From: Bacillota bacterium
Lineage (GTDB): Bacteria > Bacillota_I > Bacilli_A > RFN20 > CAG-826
Assembly: GCA_030831415.1 (NCBI GenBank)
Contig: JAURLC010000075.1
Coordinates: 1 to 11,432 of the forward strand
Direction of reading: 5' to 3'
Length of the DNA stretch: 11,432 bases
Part shown: positions 1 to 5,876 of the stretch, piece after piece
Numbering within the stretch: the first letter of the stretch is position 1
Layout: every line of letters begins with the position of its first letter
Made by a program: the position numbers and the translations under genes
The notes under the pieces: generated by a model
Seen by the model: the letters and a program-made list of their open reading frames with translations, nothing else
Database searches by the model: none
What the model was told of the DNA's origin: nothing

Positions 1-215
1 AGTTTTAGGTGACGACGGTTGGTAAATTCCACTTCATCCGCTTCTAAATTAGGAAAATCTTTGGCAGTAAAATAACGTAAATAAGGATGGTTATTTTGGC
101 GACGATTAAACGCGAGGTTTAAAATAAAAAAGGTCAACAAGGTGACCAGTACAAGCAATAACAAAATAATGCCAAGCGACGTCACATATCCAATATTGAC
201 TAAGGTATTCATCAT
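1..215 (-). CDS. Membrane-anchored protein, probable alpha/beta hydrolase (N-terminal fragment)
   Basis: Open frame cut by the left window edge: 71 codons are visible, starting with two adjacent ATGs (215 and 212). Residues about 13-36 form one strongly hydrophobic helix, followed by a positive stretch (FNRRQ) that suggests an N-in signal anchor or a signal peptide. After it come HPYLRYFTAKDFPNLEADE and VEFTNRRHLK. This resembles the linker and first beta strand of membrane-anchored alpha/beta hydrolases of Gram-positive bacteria (a DFPNL-type segment followed by a strand ending before a Leu-rich turn), but no nucleophile or catalytic residue lies inside the window, so the enzyme assignment is inference. 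The start lies only 5 nt beyond the CCA of tRNA-Leu and no Shine-Dalgarno sequence precedes it. It appears to be the last gene of the tRNA-Val/Thr/Leu transcript. Confidence 0.6.
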   Translation of the reverse strand, partial: MMNTLVNIGYVTSLGIILLLLVLVTLLTFFILNLAFNRRQNNHPYLRYFTAKDFPNLEADEVEFTNRRHLK

Positions 216-220
216 CGAGT

Positions 221-303
221 TGGTGGGGATAACAGGAGTCGAACCTGCACGGTTGCCCATTGGATCCTAAGTCCAACGCGTCTGCCAGTTCCGCCATATC
301 CCC
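221..303 (-). tRNA. tRNA-Leu (anticodon UAG)
   Basis: A full cloverleaf can be folded on the minus strand: acceptor stem GGGGATA/TATCCCC, anticodon stem TTGGA/TCCAA with loop CTTAGGA (anticodon TAG), a long class II variable arm, T arm with GTTCGACTC, and an encoded CCA at 223-221. It is the third tRNA of a cluster and abuts the downstream membrane-protein gene. Confidence 0.95.
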
Positions 304-311
304 AAAATTCA

Positions 312-387
312 TGGTGCCGTCAATAGGACTCGAACCTACAACCTATTGATTACAAATCAATTGCTCTGCCAATTGAGCTATGACGGC
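312..387 (-). tRNA. tRNA-Thr (anticodon UGU)
   Basis: Cloverleaf on the minus strand: acceptor GCCGTCA/TGACGGC, anticodon stem ATTGA/TCAAT with loop TTTGTAA (anticodon TGT), T loop TTCGAGT, and encoded CCA at 314-312. It is separated from tRNA-Leu by 8 nt and from tRNA-Val by 2 nt, so the three must be processed from one precursor. Confidence 0.96.
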
Positions 388-389
388 TA

Positions 390-465
390 TGGTGGACACT
401 ACAGGGATCGAACCTGTGACCTCTTCCGTGTGAAGGAAACGCTCTCCCATCTGAGCTAAGTGTCC
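390..465 (-). tRNA. tRNA-Val (anticodon CAC)
   Basis: Cloverleaf on the minus strand: acceptor GGACACT/AGTGTCC, anticodon stem TTTCC/GGAAG with loop TTCACAC (anticodon CAC, reading GUG), T loop TTCGATC, and encoded CCA at 392-390. A CAC tRNA-Val is a specialised isoacceptor. Very reduced genomes usually manage with UAC alone, so its presence suggests a fuller tRNA set. First gene of the three-tRNA cluster, 4 nt after the predicted transcription start. Confidence 0.95.
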
Positions 466-475
466 AGCGTGCTTA

Positions 476-504
476 ATCATATCAAATCACGAAGAAATTT
501 TCAA
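476..504 (-). promoter_or_regulatory. Promoter of the tRNA-Val/Thr/Leu cluster
   Basis: On the minus strand TTGAAA (504-499) and TATGAT (481-476) are separated by exactly 17 nt, each one base away from the sigma-A consensus. The expected start near 469 gives about 4 nt before tRNA-Val. The TGA stop codon of the upstream MATE gene lies inside the -35 hexamer. Confidence 0.75.
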
Positions 505-1889
505 TTTACTTGGGTTTTTTGTTCGCTTTTTTTTACAAAAGGATTGGTCAAATTTTTTGCCCAATCATACCGTTTGACTAAGTAAATGCCAAACCCTGCT
601 TTAAATACATCAACAAGTTGAATGAGTAACCACATCGTCACAAAAGGAAGATCGGTAAACAAAGCGATTCCCCACGCTAGGGGCACACTGCCTAACCACA
701 TGACCGTTCCGTCGAGTAAAAACGCTTGAGACGTTTTCCCGCCTGCTCGTAACGTATGATATGTCACATTCGCAATACTAAAAAAAGGAAGGAAAAACAT
801 AAAAAATTGAAGGATTTGTGTTGCCATTTGTTTTTGAGAGGTTTCGACTTGAACCCATAATTGGGGAATGAGTGGTGCTAACCAAAACATCACAAACCCT
901 AAGGTTAAAGCAATCATAACGGCCATCCACATAAGTTGAGTTGACAGTTTTTTCGCCTCTTCTACTTTTCCTTCACCTAACGTAGTTCCTAGCATCACAC
1001 CCACGCCAACCGCTAATCCTGCCCAAATGATGCCAAAAATTTCTGTCGTCGTTGAAATAATGGAAAGGGTAGAAAGGACATTGGTTCGAGACGCTAAGGC
1101 GAGTTGTTGAAACACGATGCCCCCCGACCATAAAATTTCATTAGAAAGCATAACCCCAGTTTTTTTTGTGATCACTCGGGTGAGCTTCCATTCGATTGTT
1201 AAGGGCCGATATAAGGATTTTGTAAACGGCTCTTTATTAGCATGTGAAATCCAAATAAGGAGAATAAATTCAACCATACGGGCTGTGATCGTGGCAATGC
1301 CTACGCCGATGATGCCGTTTTGAACAATATAAATAAAGACATAATTTAACACAGCATTAATCACTAAAGATACGATACTAATCATCATCGGTAACTTGGT
1401 TTTCCCTATTTCCCGATACGTACTTCCATACACGGTTGCATACGTCAAAGGAATATAGGAAAAGGCGATAATGGGTAAATATAACAACGCTTGTTTGACG
1501 ATGGCTTCTTGGTTCACACTCGACCGTGAATAAAACCGAACGAGCGCTTCGCCAAACACAAGGACAAGGGGAATAAAAATGAGTAAAAACAACGTGCCAA
1601 TATAACCTTTGTATCGAACCGCTTGTCTTAAATGATCTTCATCTTTGGATCCAGCAAATTGTTGAACATAAATCGAGGCACCAGAAAATAAACCATAACT
1701 GATCACAAAAAATAAAAACGATAATTGATTGACTGAAAAAACTGCACCGACGACATCATCCGAAATACCACCAACCATCACGTTATCAATAAAATTCACA
1801 AAAAAAGAGATGAGCATTTGCACCATCACTGGAAAACTAATCGTGAAGAATCGTTTGATAAAGATTTTGTCTTGTAACGTTTTAATCAT
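501..1889 (-). CDS. MATE-family multidrug/toxin efflux transporter
   Basis: A 462-residue protein with about twelve hydrophobic helices, the length and layout of MATE antiporters, which export cationic drugs or metabolites across the cell membrane using a proton or sodium gradient. The N-terminal helix region contains FPVMVQMLISFFVNFIDNVM, the typical first-helix pattern of the family, with GASIYVQQFAGSKD after helix 2 and the matching second-half segment GVGVMLGTTLGEGKVEEAKK, which shows the internal two-fold repeat. The C-terminus is a short charged tail. An in-frame TAA lies two codons upstream of the ATG, so the start cannot be earlier, yet no Shine-Dalgarno sequence is present. The gene follows a hairpin that probably ends the upstream transcript. 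The substrate cannot be predicted from sequence. Confidence 0.9.
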   Translation of the reverse strand: MIKTLQDKIFIKRFFTISFPVMVQMLISFFVNFIDNVMVGGISDDVVGAVFSVNQLSFLFFVISYGLFSGASIYVQQFAGSKDEDHLRQAVRYKGYIGTLFLLIFIPLVLVFGEALVRFYSRSSVNQEAIVKQALLYLPIIAFSYIPLTYATVYGSTYREIGKTKLPMMISIVSLVINAVLNYVFIYIVQNGIIGVGIATITARMVEFILLIWISHANKEPFTKSLYRPLTIEWKLTRVITKKTGVMLSNEILWSGGIVFQQLALASRTNVLSTLSIISTTTEIFGIIWAGLAVGVGVMLGTTLGEGKVEEAKKLSTQLMWMAVMIALTLGFVMFWLAPLIPQLWVQVETSQKQMATQILQFFMFFLPFFSIANVTYHTLRAGGKTSQAFLLDGTVMWLGSVPLAWGIALFTDLPFVTMWLLIQLVDVFKAGFGIYLVKRYDWAKNLTNPFVKKSEQKTQVN

Positions 1890-1904
1890 GGTTTATTTAG
1901 AATA

Positions 1905-1928
1905 AAACTGTCGCTTTCACGACAGTTT
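1905..1928 (-). terminator. Hairpin after tRNA-Ile, probable intrinsic terminator
   Basis: A perfect 9-bp stem (AAACTGTCG / CGACAGTTT) with a 6-nt loop starts 10 nt after the CCA of tRNA-Ile. On the minus strand it is followed by TTTTATTCT, a short interrupted U tract (the first Ts belong to the stem). It most likely ends the rplM-rpsI/tRNA-Ile transcripts before the MATE gene. The U tract is imperfect, so some read-through is plausible. Confidence 0.65.
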
Positions 1929-1938
1929 GTGTGTTCAA

Positions 1939-2015
1939 TGGTGGGCCGTAATAGATTCGAACTATCGACCTCACCCTTATCAGGGGTGTGCTCTAACCAA
2001 CTGAGCTAACGGCCC
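1939..2015 (-). tRNA. tRNA-Ile (anticodon GAU)
   Basis: Cloverleaf on the minus strand: acceptor GGGCCGT/ACGGCCC, anticodon stem CACCC/GGGTG with loop CTGATAA (anticodon GAT), T loop TTCGAAT, and encoded CCA at 1941-1939. It stands alone between rpsI and the MATE gene, with its own promoter upstream and a hairpin downstream. GAU tRNA-Ile is often in rRNA operons, but no rRNA is present here. Confidence 0.96.
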
Positions 2016-2020
2016 ATTGT

Positions 2021-2049
2021 GTATCGCTGTGAGTATATCGCAGCGATAC
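2021..2049. repeat. 9-bp perfect inverted repeat between rpsI and tRNA-Ile
   Basis: GTATCGCTG (2021-2029) and CAGCGATAC (2041-2049) are perfect complements separated by 11 nt. In a read-through transcript from rpsI this would form a stable hairpin, but no U tract follows on the minus strand. As DNA it is a dyad centred on the tRNA-Ile -10 element. Confidence 0.7.
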
Positions 2050-2060
2050 CTATTTTTCAA
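2032..2060 (-). promoter_or_regulatory. Promoter of tRNA-Ile
   Basis: On the minus strand TTGAAA (2060-2055) and TATACT (2037-2032) are 17 nt apart, each one base from consensus. The predicted start near 2025 lies about 10 nt before the mature tRNA. The -10 hexamer sits in the centre of the inverted repeat at 2021-2049. Confidence 0.65.
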
Positions 2061-2073
2061 GAGAGGGAGACAA

Positions 2074-2475
2074 TTAACGTTTCGAGAATTGAGATGCGCG
2101 ACGAGCAGCTTTAAGACCGTATTTCTTACGTTCTTTAACACGAGCATTACGTGTTAACATGCCAGCAACTTTTAAGGTAGAACGATCGGTTCCCGATTCA
2201 AGTAATGCACGGGCAATCCCTAAGCGAATCGCGCCAGCTTGACCCGTAAAACCACCACCTTTAACGGTAGCATCGACATTAAACTTATCTTCGTTATTGG
2301 ATAAGGTTAAAGGTTGTTTTAAATCCATGACAAGCGTGTCATAAGGCATGTATTCATCGACTGGGCGACCATTAATCGTGATCGTTCCTTTACCATCCGT
2401 TAAAAAGACACGGGCGACGGATGATTTACGACGTCCAGTTCCATAGTATTTAACTTCTTTTTTCTTTGCTGCCAT
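2074..2475 (-). CDS. rpsI: 30S ribosomal protein S9
   Basis: Small-subunit ribosomal protein uS9, 133 residues, close to the usual 130. Its C-terminal tail reaches the P-site tRNA on the 30S head. Family landmarks are present: YYGTGRRKSSVARV near the N-terminus (residues about 10-23), the S9 signature GGGFTGQAGAIRLGIARAL in the middle, and the basic tail ending SKR, whose terminal arginine contacts tRNA in known ribosomes. Translation starts at an ATG with an AAGGAG site (2487-2482) 6 nt upstream; this site overlaps the rplM stop codon, so the two genes are translationally linked. rplM-rpsI is the standard pair in bacteria. The gene is complete. Confidence 0.98.
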   Translation of the reverse strand: MAAKKKEVKYYGTGRRKSSVARVFLTDGKGTITINGRPVDEYMPYDTLVMDLKQPLTLSNNEDKFNVDATVKGGGFTGQAGAIRLGIARALLESGTDRSTLKVAGMLTRNARVKERKKYGLKAARRASQFSKR

Positions 2476-2485
2476 ACGTTGCTCC

Positions 2486-2926
2486 TTATATGGTTACCGT
2501 CAACACTTCAGGTTTTTGCGCTTCGTGTTGATGGGTAGCACCTTTGTATACAAATAACTTTTTGTGCATTTGACGGCCTAAACGAGTTTTGGGTAACATT
2601 CCCCAAATAGCACGTTCAAGCATTTCTTCTGGGTATTGTTTTAACATCACACCCGCGGTGCGTGTACGTAAACCTCCCACGAATTGTGAGTTGTTGTAAT
2701 ACTTTTTGTTTTCCACTTTGTTACCCGATAAGCCCACTTTTTCTGCGTTAATAATAATGACATAGTCACCACCATCCACATTCGGTGTATAGCTAGGTTT
2801 GTTTTTTCCCATAAGCATCATCGCAACTTGTGTTGCTAAGCGGCCTAAAGGAAGATTGGTAGCGTCGATGACGTACCATTTGTGATTGACTGTTTGTGCG
2901 TTTGCAATCGTCGTTTGTCGTTGCAT
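2486..2926 (-). CDS. rplM: 50S ribosomal protein L13
   Basis: Large-subunit protein uL13, 146 residues, an early assembly protein that binds 23S rRNA. The N-terminal part contains WYVIDATNLPLGRLATQVA and the expected GKNKPSYTPNVDGGDYVIIIN segment. The diagnostic C-terminal signature runs from AIWGMLPKTRLGRQMHKKL into YKGATHQHEAQKP. The ATG is preceded by a full AGGAGG (2940-2935) with 8 nt spacing. First gene of the rplM-rpsI unit, with its own strong promoter (2998-3026) and a leader able to fold beside the ribosome binding site. L13 is known in some bacteria to repress its own operon, which fits this arrangement. Confidence 0.98.
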   Translation of the reverse strand: MQRQTTIANAQTVNHKWYVIDATNLPLGRLATQVAMMLMGKNKPSYTPNVDGGDYVIIINAEKVGLSGNKVENKKYYNNSQFVGGLRTRTAGVMLKQYPEEMLERAIWGMLPKTRLGRQMHKKLFVYKGATHQHEAQKPEVLTVTI

Positions 2927-2943
2927 GTGAGCGTCCTCCTACT

Positions 2944-2988
2944 CACTTTGATAGGTCCATATTTAAAATAAACGGAACGAATAAAGTG
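2944..2988 (-). promoter_or_regulatory. Structured leader of rplM-rpsI, candidate L13-type leader
   Basis: The roughly 65-nt leader between the predicted start (near 2991) and the rplM ATG can fold: outer stem CACTTT (2988-2983) with AAAGTG (2949-2944), and an inner arm TCC-GTTTA pairing with TAAAT-AT-GGA around a small loop. The base of the outer stem ends 3 nt before the AGGAGG site. An L13 leader class is known in Bacillota; I infer similarity from position and fold only and have not compared it to a covariance model. Confidence 0.4.
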
Positions 2989-2997
2989 CCGAGATAA

Positions 2998-3026
2998 ATA
3001 ATACTAATGTATCCACATAAAGTCAA
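2998..3026 (-). promoter_or_regulatory. Promoter of rplM-rpsI
   Basis: On the minus strand TTGACT (3026-3021) and TATTAT (3003-2998) lie 17 nt apart, each one base from the sigma-A consensus. It sits in the gap just after the stop codon of the membrane-protein gene, so rplM-rpsI need not depend on read-through from the XRE unit. Expected start near 2991. Confidence 0.8.
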
Positions 3027-3037
3027 TGAAATACTCT

Positions 3038-3694
3038 CTATGGTTTCTTCTTGTTGTTAACAGGAAACAATCGCTTCCATGATTTTTGAAACCAAAAAGA
3101 GATACTTTGCGTCCATCTCGTCATCTGCTTGTTAAATTTTTCTCGTCTTAATCGACGGTTTTCTTTGGCGATACCAGCAAGCCGAATGCGTTCTGCTTTG
3201 GCACGCTTATCGAGAACTTTTTGAAGATGTTTTCTCACTAAGGGTGTTTGAACATACGTGGTTTGACCAAAACTTGTTGTCGCATAAGCGACGACGTTTC
3301 GTGCACGGAACTTACCATTGTTAATATCTTGGATAACATCCACAAGGGCGTTTAACGGTAACGAGAATGTCAATGAGTCGCGAGCTGCAACGAGTGCTTG
3401 ATGGTTGGCAGGATGATTGTGAGTAACAAGATATTCACGAAAGTAATCAATATTTTTTTGTCGGTAAACATACCCAAATGAGGTGACCCGTGCATCATTC
3501 AAGGTGGAATTGTAAATCGACATTTTCAAATAATCTTTCTTTTGACTCAGATCGAGAACATACGTATTCACGATGCGGAATTTTAAAGGAAGAAAATATT
3601 TTTCAACGAGTTTAAAACGAATCATTAACAACGTTACAAGCAGAAACGTAACGATCGACAGTCCTAACAACACATAAAATAAATCAAATTGCAT
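3038..3694 (-). CDS. Membrane-anchored protein of unknown function
   Basis: A 218-residue protein I do not recognise. Residues about 5-25 form one hydrophobic helix (FYVLLGLSIVTFLLVTLLMI), followed by the positive RFKLVEKYFLPLKFR, so a single N-terminal membrane anchor is likely. Residues about 40-145 look like a beta-rich domain (YLKMSIYNSTLNDARVTSFG, then RDSLTFSLPLN and VVAYATTSFGQTTY). The last 70 residues are strongly basic and probably helical (LDKRAKAERIRLAGIAKE, RRLRREKF), ending in KKKP. The basic tail could bind nucleic acid or phospholipid heads; this is only inference. It starts 4 nt after the stop of the XRE gene, with an AAAGGA site (3710-3705) inside the end of that gene, so the two are co-transcribed. 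No enzyme motif is visible. Confidence 0.8.
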   Translation of the reverse strand: MQFDLFYVLLGLSIVTFLLVTLLMIRFKLVEKYFLPLKFRIVNTYVLDLSQKKDYLKMSIYNSTLNDARVTSFGYVYRQKNIDYFREYLVTHNHPANHQALVAARDSLTFSLPLNALVDVIQDINNGKFRARNVVAYATTSFGQTTYVQTPLVRKHLQKVLDKRAKAERIRLAGIAKENRRLRREKFNKQMTRWTQSISFWFQKSWKRLFPVNNKKKP

Positions 3695-3698
3695 ACCC

Positions 3699-5021
3699 TT
3701 ATGGTCCTTTCTTGGGTTTTTGTAACATACGATTCATTTTTTCAGCGGTGAATCGATTGGCATGTTCCGCTTTAAAGTGAGCACCTAATTGAATCATTCG
3801 GTTTAATGTAGATGGATCTGCTACTTCCAGTTTGATTGCATCAAGTGCATAACTTAAAACATCGGTCGTAAAAAATGTAGGATGGGCTTCCACGACTTCG
3901 AATAACTGATGTTCAATGAGTAAGGCAATACTTTTTTTAGCGTTTAACACTCCCTTCCATTGATCAAGGCAAAGGTTTAATAAGGTAACATCACGTAAGG
4001 GAATGAGTCTTACAAATAATCGATTGATATCGAAGACAAGATGTTTATCGACCGCAAGAAAAATCGCATCATAGTGTTTCTTTTGAGCGAGAAAGACCAT
4101 TGCCATGGTGACTTCTTCTGACATAAACGCTTCGATTTTTTCAATCGGTTTCATACGTTCAAGGACATATAACAATCCAGATAAAAAAGCATGCGTCGTT
4201 AATTGACGAACGTATGGTTCAATTTGATAAAACGAACGGTGAATCAACCATTCATCTACGAGTATTTTCCATATTTCAAGCAGATGAAATTCGATGACAT
4301 GTTGGAGCATTTTTTCTCGATGCATCCAATACGAAGTCGTTTGGGAAATATAGGGGATGAAGAAAATAGATTTCCGTGTTTTTTGAACTTGGCGTTCACG
4401 CCATAACTGAATGATGAGTTCTGTATTGGTGACATTATTGAGTAAGGCGAAAAATAATTGTCGATCGGACGCTTCTTGCAATTCAAACATACCGACATGT
4501 TCTACATATTGTTGGATAAGTGGGAGAGGAGACGTTAGTTTTTTTTGTAACACGTATAAGACAACGCGTTGAACCAAAGGACGATAACGAACATGGTGAG
4601 GTAAGGCAAAGGTTACCCTATTTTCTACCAAATACGTAATCCATTCATCACGTTCATCCTGAAGCAAATAATCCATAAAAACCCGCCCGTATACATCGGG
4701 ATGAGCGATGTTGAGTTCATGACTATCGTATCGTTTAAAGTCCGTTAATCCCCGTTTGATCATCCTCACATATTCTGAATCAATATCAAGTTGTTGCGTT
4801 GGTCGTCTTGCAGCGATTAGATCATCCAACGTGATGTGAAACAATTCGGCAATACGAACGAGATTTTGAATGTCAAAGGCACTTTTTCCATTGAGATTTT
4901 GTGAGACGGCAGCTTTGGTAATACTCAAATGGTTCGCCAGTTGGTCTTGGGTCATATGGTTGTCTTTCAGTAAACCTTTAATAAACAACCCGACTTTGAC
5001 GTTATCGATAATTTCTGCCAT
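3699..5021 (-). CDS. Large XRE-family transcriptional regulator with helical C-terminal region
   Basis: A 440-residue protein. Residues about 10-70 form a clear Cro/C1-type helix-turn-helix (MTQDQLANHLSITKAAVSQN, then LVRIAELFHITLDDLIAAR), which implies sequence-specific DNA binding. The remaining 370 residues are rich in leucine, aromatic and charged residues in amphipathic helices, with no enzymatic motif and no transmembrane segment. This layout, HTH plus long alpha-helical repeats, is like RRNPP or TPR-type regulators that sense a peptide or protein partner, but the protein is longer than most and I cannot identify true TPR consensus units. It starts with ATG after a strong AAAGGGGA site. 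The gene leads a two-gene unit with the membrane-anchored protein, and direct repeats near its promoter could be an autoregulatory operator. Confidence 0.85.
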   Translation of the reverse strand: MAEIIDNVKVGLFIKGLLKDNHMTQDQLANHLSITKAAVSQNLNGKSAFDIQNLVRIAELFHITLDDLIAARRPTQQLDIDSEYVRMIKRGLTDFKRYDSHELNIAHPDVYGRVFMDYLLQDERDEWITYLVENRVTFALPHHVRYRPLVQRVVLYVLQKKLTSPLPLIQQYVEHVGMFELQEASDRQLFFALLNNVTNTELIIQLWRERQVQKTRKSIFFIPYISQTTSYWMHREKMLQHVIEFHLLEIWKILVDEWLIHRSFYQIEPYVRQLTTHAFLSGLLYVLERMKPIEKIEAFMSEEVTMAMVFLAQKKHYDAIFLAVDKHLVFDINRLFVRLIPLRDVTLLNLCLDQWKGVLNAKKSIALLIEHQLFEVVEAHPTFFTTDVLSYALDAIKLEVADPSTLNRMIQLGAHFKAEHANRFTAEKMNRMLQKPKKGP

Positions 5022-5089
5022 AGAGTCCCCTTTCTACTTTCATTATCGTGGAGAACGATGAAGCTTCACAACACGTTATTACTTAACTG

Positions 5090-5095
5090 ATTATA
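5090..5095 (-). promoter_or_regulatory. -10 element of the XRE gene
   Basis: A consensus TATAAT lies on the minus strand about 70 nt before the XRE start codon. No good -35 is seen at 16-18 nt spacing (GGATGA, AGGATG or AAGGAT), so activation by a bound protein or a weak promoter is possible. One copy of a direct repeat overlaps the -35 region. Confidence 0.5.
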
Positions 5096-5107
5096 CTCAT
5101 CCAAGAA

Positions 5108-5143
5108 TGGTTCATCCTTTAATCCACAAAAAAGTGGTTCATC
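5108..5143. repeat. Direct repeat TGGTTCATC upstream of the XRE gene
   Basis: The 9-mer TGGTTCATC occurs at 5108-5116 and 5135-5143, starts 27 bp apart, in the 131-bp gap between the YebC-like gene and the XRE gene. The first copy covers the expected -35 position of the XRE promoter. It is a candidate operator, not proven. Confidence 0.5.
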
Positions 5144-5152
5144 ATGACTTAA

Positions 5153-5863
5153 CTATTTCGATAAATTTACGTTATGATAGACATTTTGAACATCTTGCAG
5201 TTCGTCTAACACATCTAAGAGTTGTTCAAATAATGCTTTATCTTCGCCGGACAAGGTGATGGTTTCATTGGGAATCAAACATATTTCTGCAGAGATAAAG
5301 GAAGTAATGCCTAACTCCGATAAGACAGATTTGGCTTGGGCAAAAGAGGTTGGGGCGACGAGCACTTCCATGACATCTTCTTCTAACGTGACACTTTGTA
5401 CATCGACATCCCCTAATATTAAGGCTTCTTCTATTTTGGAAACGTCATGACCTTGAAACACGAGTTGACCGTATTCAGTAAAATTAAAGACAACAGATCC
5501 CATCTTGCCACCGCGTTTGGTAATCGAACTACGCACATCGGTTAAAGCGCGATTGGTATTATCCGTCAATGTATCCACAATGAGATAACAGTTACCTGGA
5601 CCAAAGGCTTCATAACGTCCTGCGGCATAGGCTTCTACTTCATTTCCTTGTGCTTTTTTCACTGCACGATCAATGACTTCACGGGTTACATTGAGTGCGC
5701 GATATTTATCAATGGCAGCCCGTAATGCTAAGTTACTATCGGGATCTGGAACCCCGTTTTTTGCCGCGACATAAATTTCTTTAGAAGCGCGCATAAATAA
5801 CGCCGATCGTTTGGCTGCAGTCGCTGCCATGCTAGATGCTCGTACTTGATAAGCTCGTCCCAT
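5153..5863 (-). CDS. yebC: YebC/PmpR-family protein, YeeI/YeeN (YebC2-like) type
   Basis: A 236-residue cytoplasmic protein. Its start MGRAYQVR replaces the classical MAGHSKW N-terminus, as in the YeeI/YeeN branch of the family. Other landmarks are EIYVAAKNGVPDPDSNLALR, the RYEAFGPGNCYLIVDTLTDN segment, GGKMGSVVFNF and the C-terminal DVQNVYHNVNL ending typical of that branch. Older annotation calls the family transcriptional regulators; more recent work assigns YebC-type proteins a role in helping ribosomes through proline-rich stretches, which fits the translation-related neighbours. A longer start at 5869 (MKM) leaves only 1 nt after AGAGGAG (5877-5871), whereas the ATG at 5863 has 7 nt and matches the family N-terminus, so I chose the latter. 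The ribosome binding site overlaps the stop codon of the PHP gene. Last gene of the long operon. Confidence 0.93.
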   Translation of the reverse strand: MGRAYQVRASSMAATAAKRSALFMRASKEIYVAAKNGVPDPDSNLALRAAIDKYRALNVTREVIDRAVKKAQGNEVEAYAAGRYEAFGPGNCYLIVDTLTDNTNRALTDVRSSITKRGGKMGSVVFNFTEYGQLVFQGHDVSKIEEALILGDVDVQSVTLEEDVMEVLVAPTSFAQAKSVLSELGITSFISAEICLIPNETITLSGEDKALFEQLLDVLDELQDVQNVYHNVNLSK

Positions 5864-5876
5864 CTTCATTCTCCTC

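Noticed and set aside
106..312. Minus-strand 68-codon open frame across the left tRNA genes
   Set aside because: It lies over tRNA-Leu and the start of the membrane-anchored protein in another frame; the tRNA fold and the partial protein frame explain the sequence.
4256..4498. 80-codon minus-strand open frame inside the XRE gene
   Set aside because: It is entirely within the 440-residue regulator in another frame, has no ribosome binding site and an unlikely composition (Cys/Ser/Lys-rich).
5120..5140. CCAC-TTTTTT-GTGG hairpin after the YebC-like gene as a terminator
   Set aside because: The stem is only 4 bp and no U tract follows on the minus strand, so it is unlikely to stop transcription on its own.
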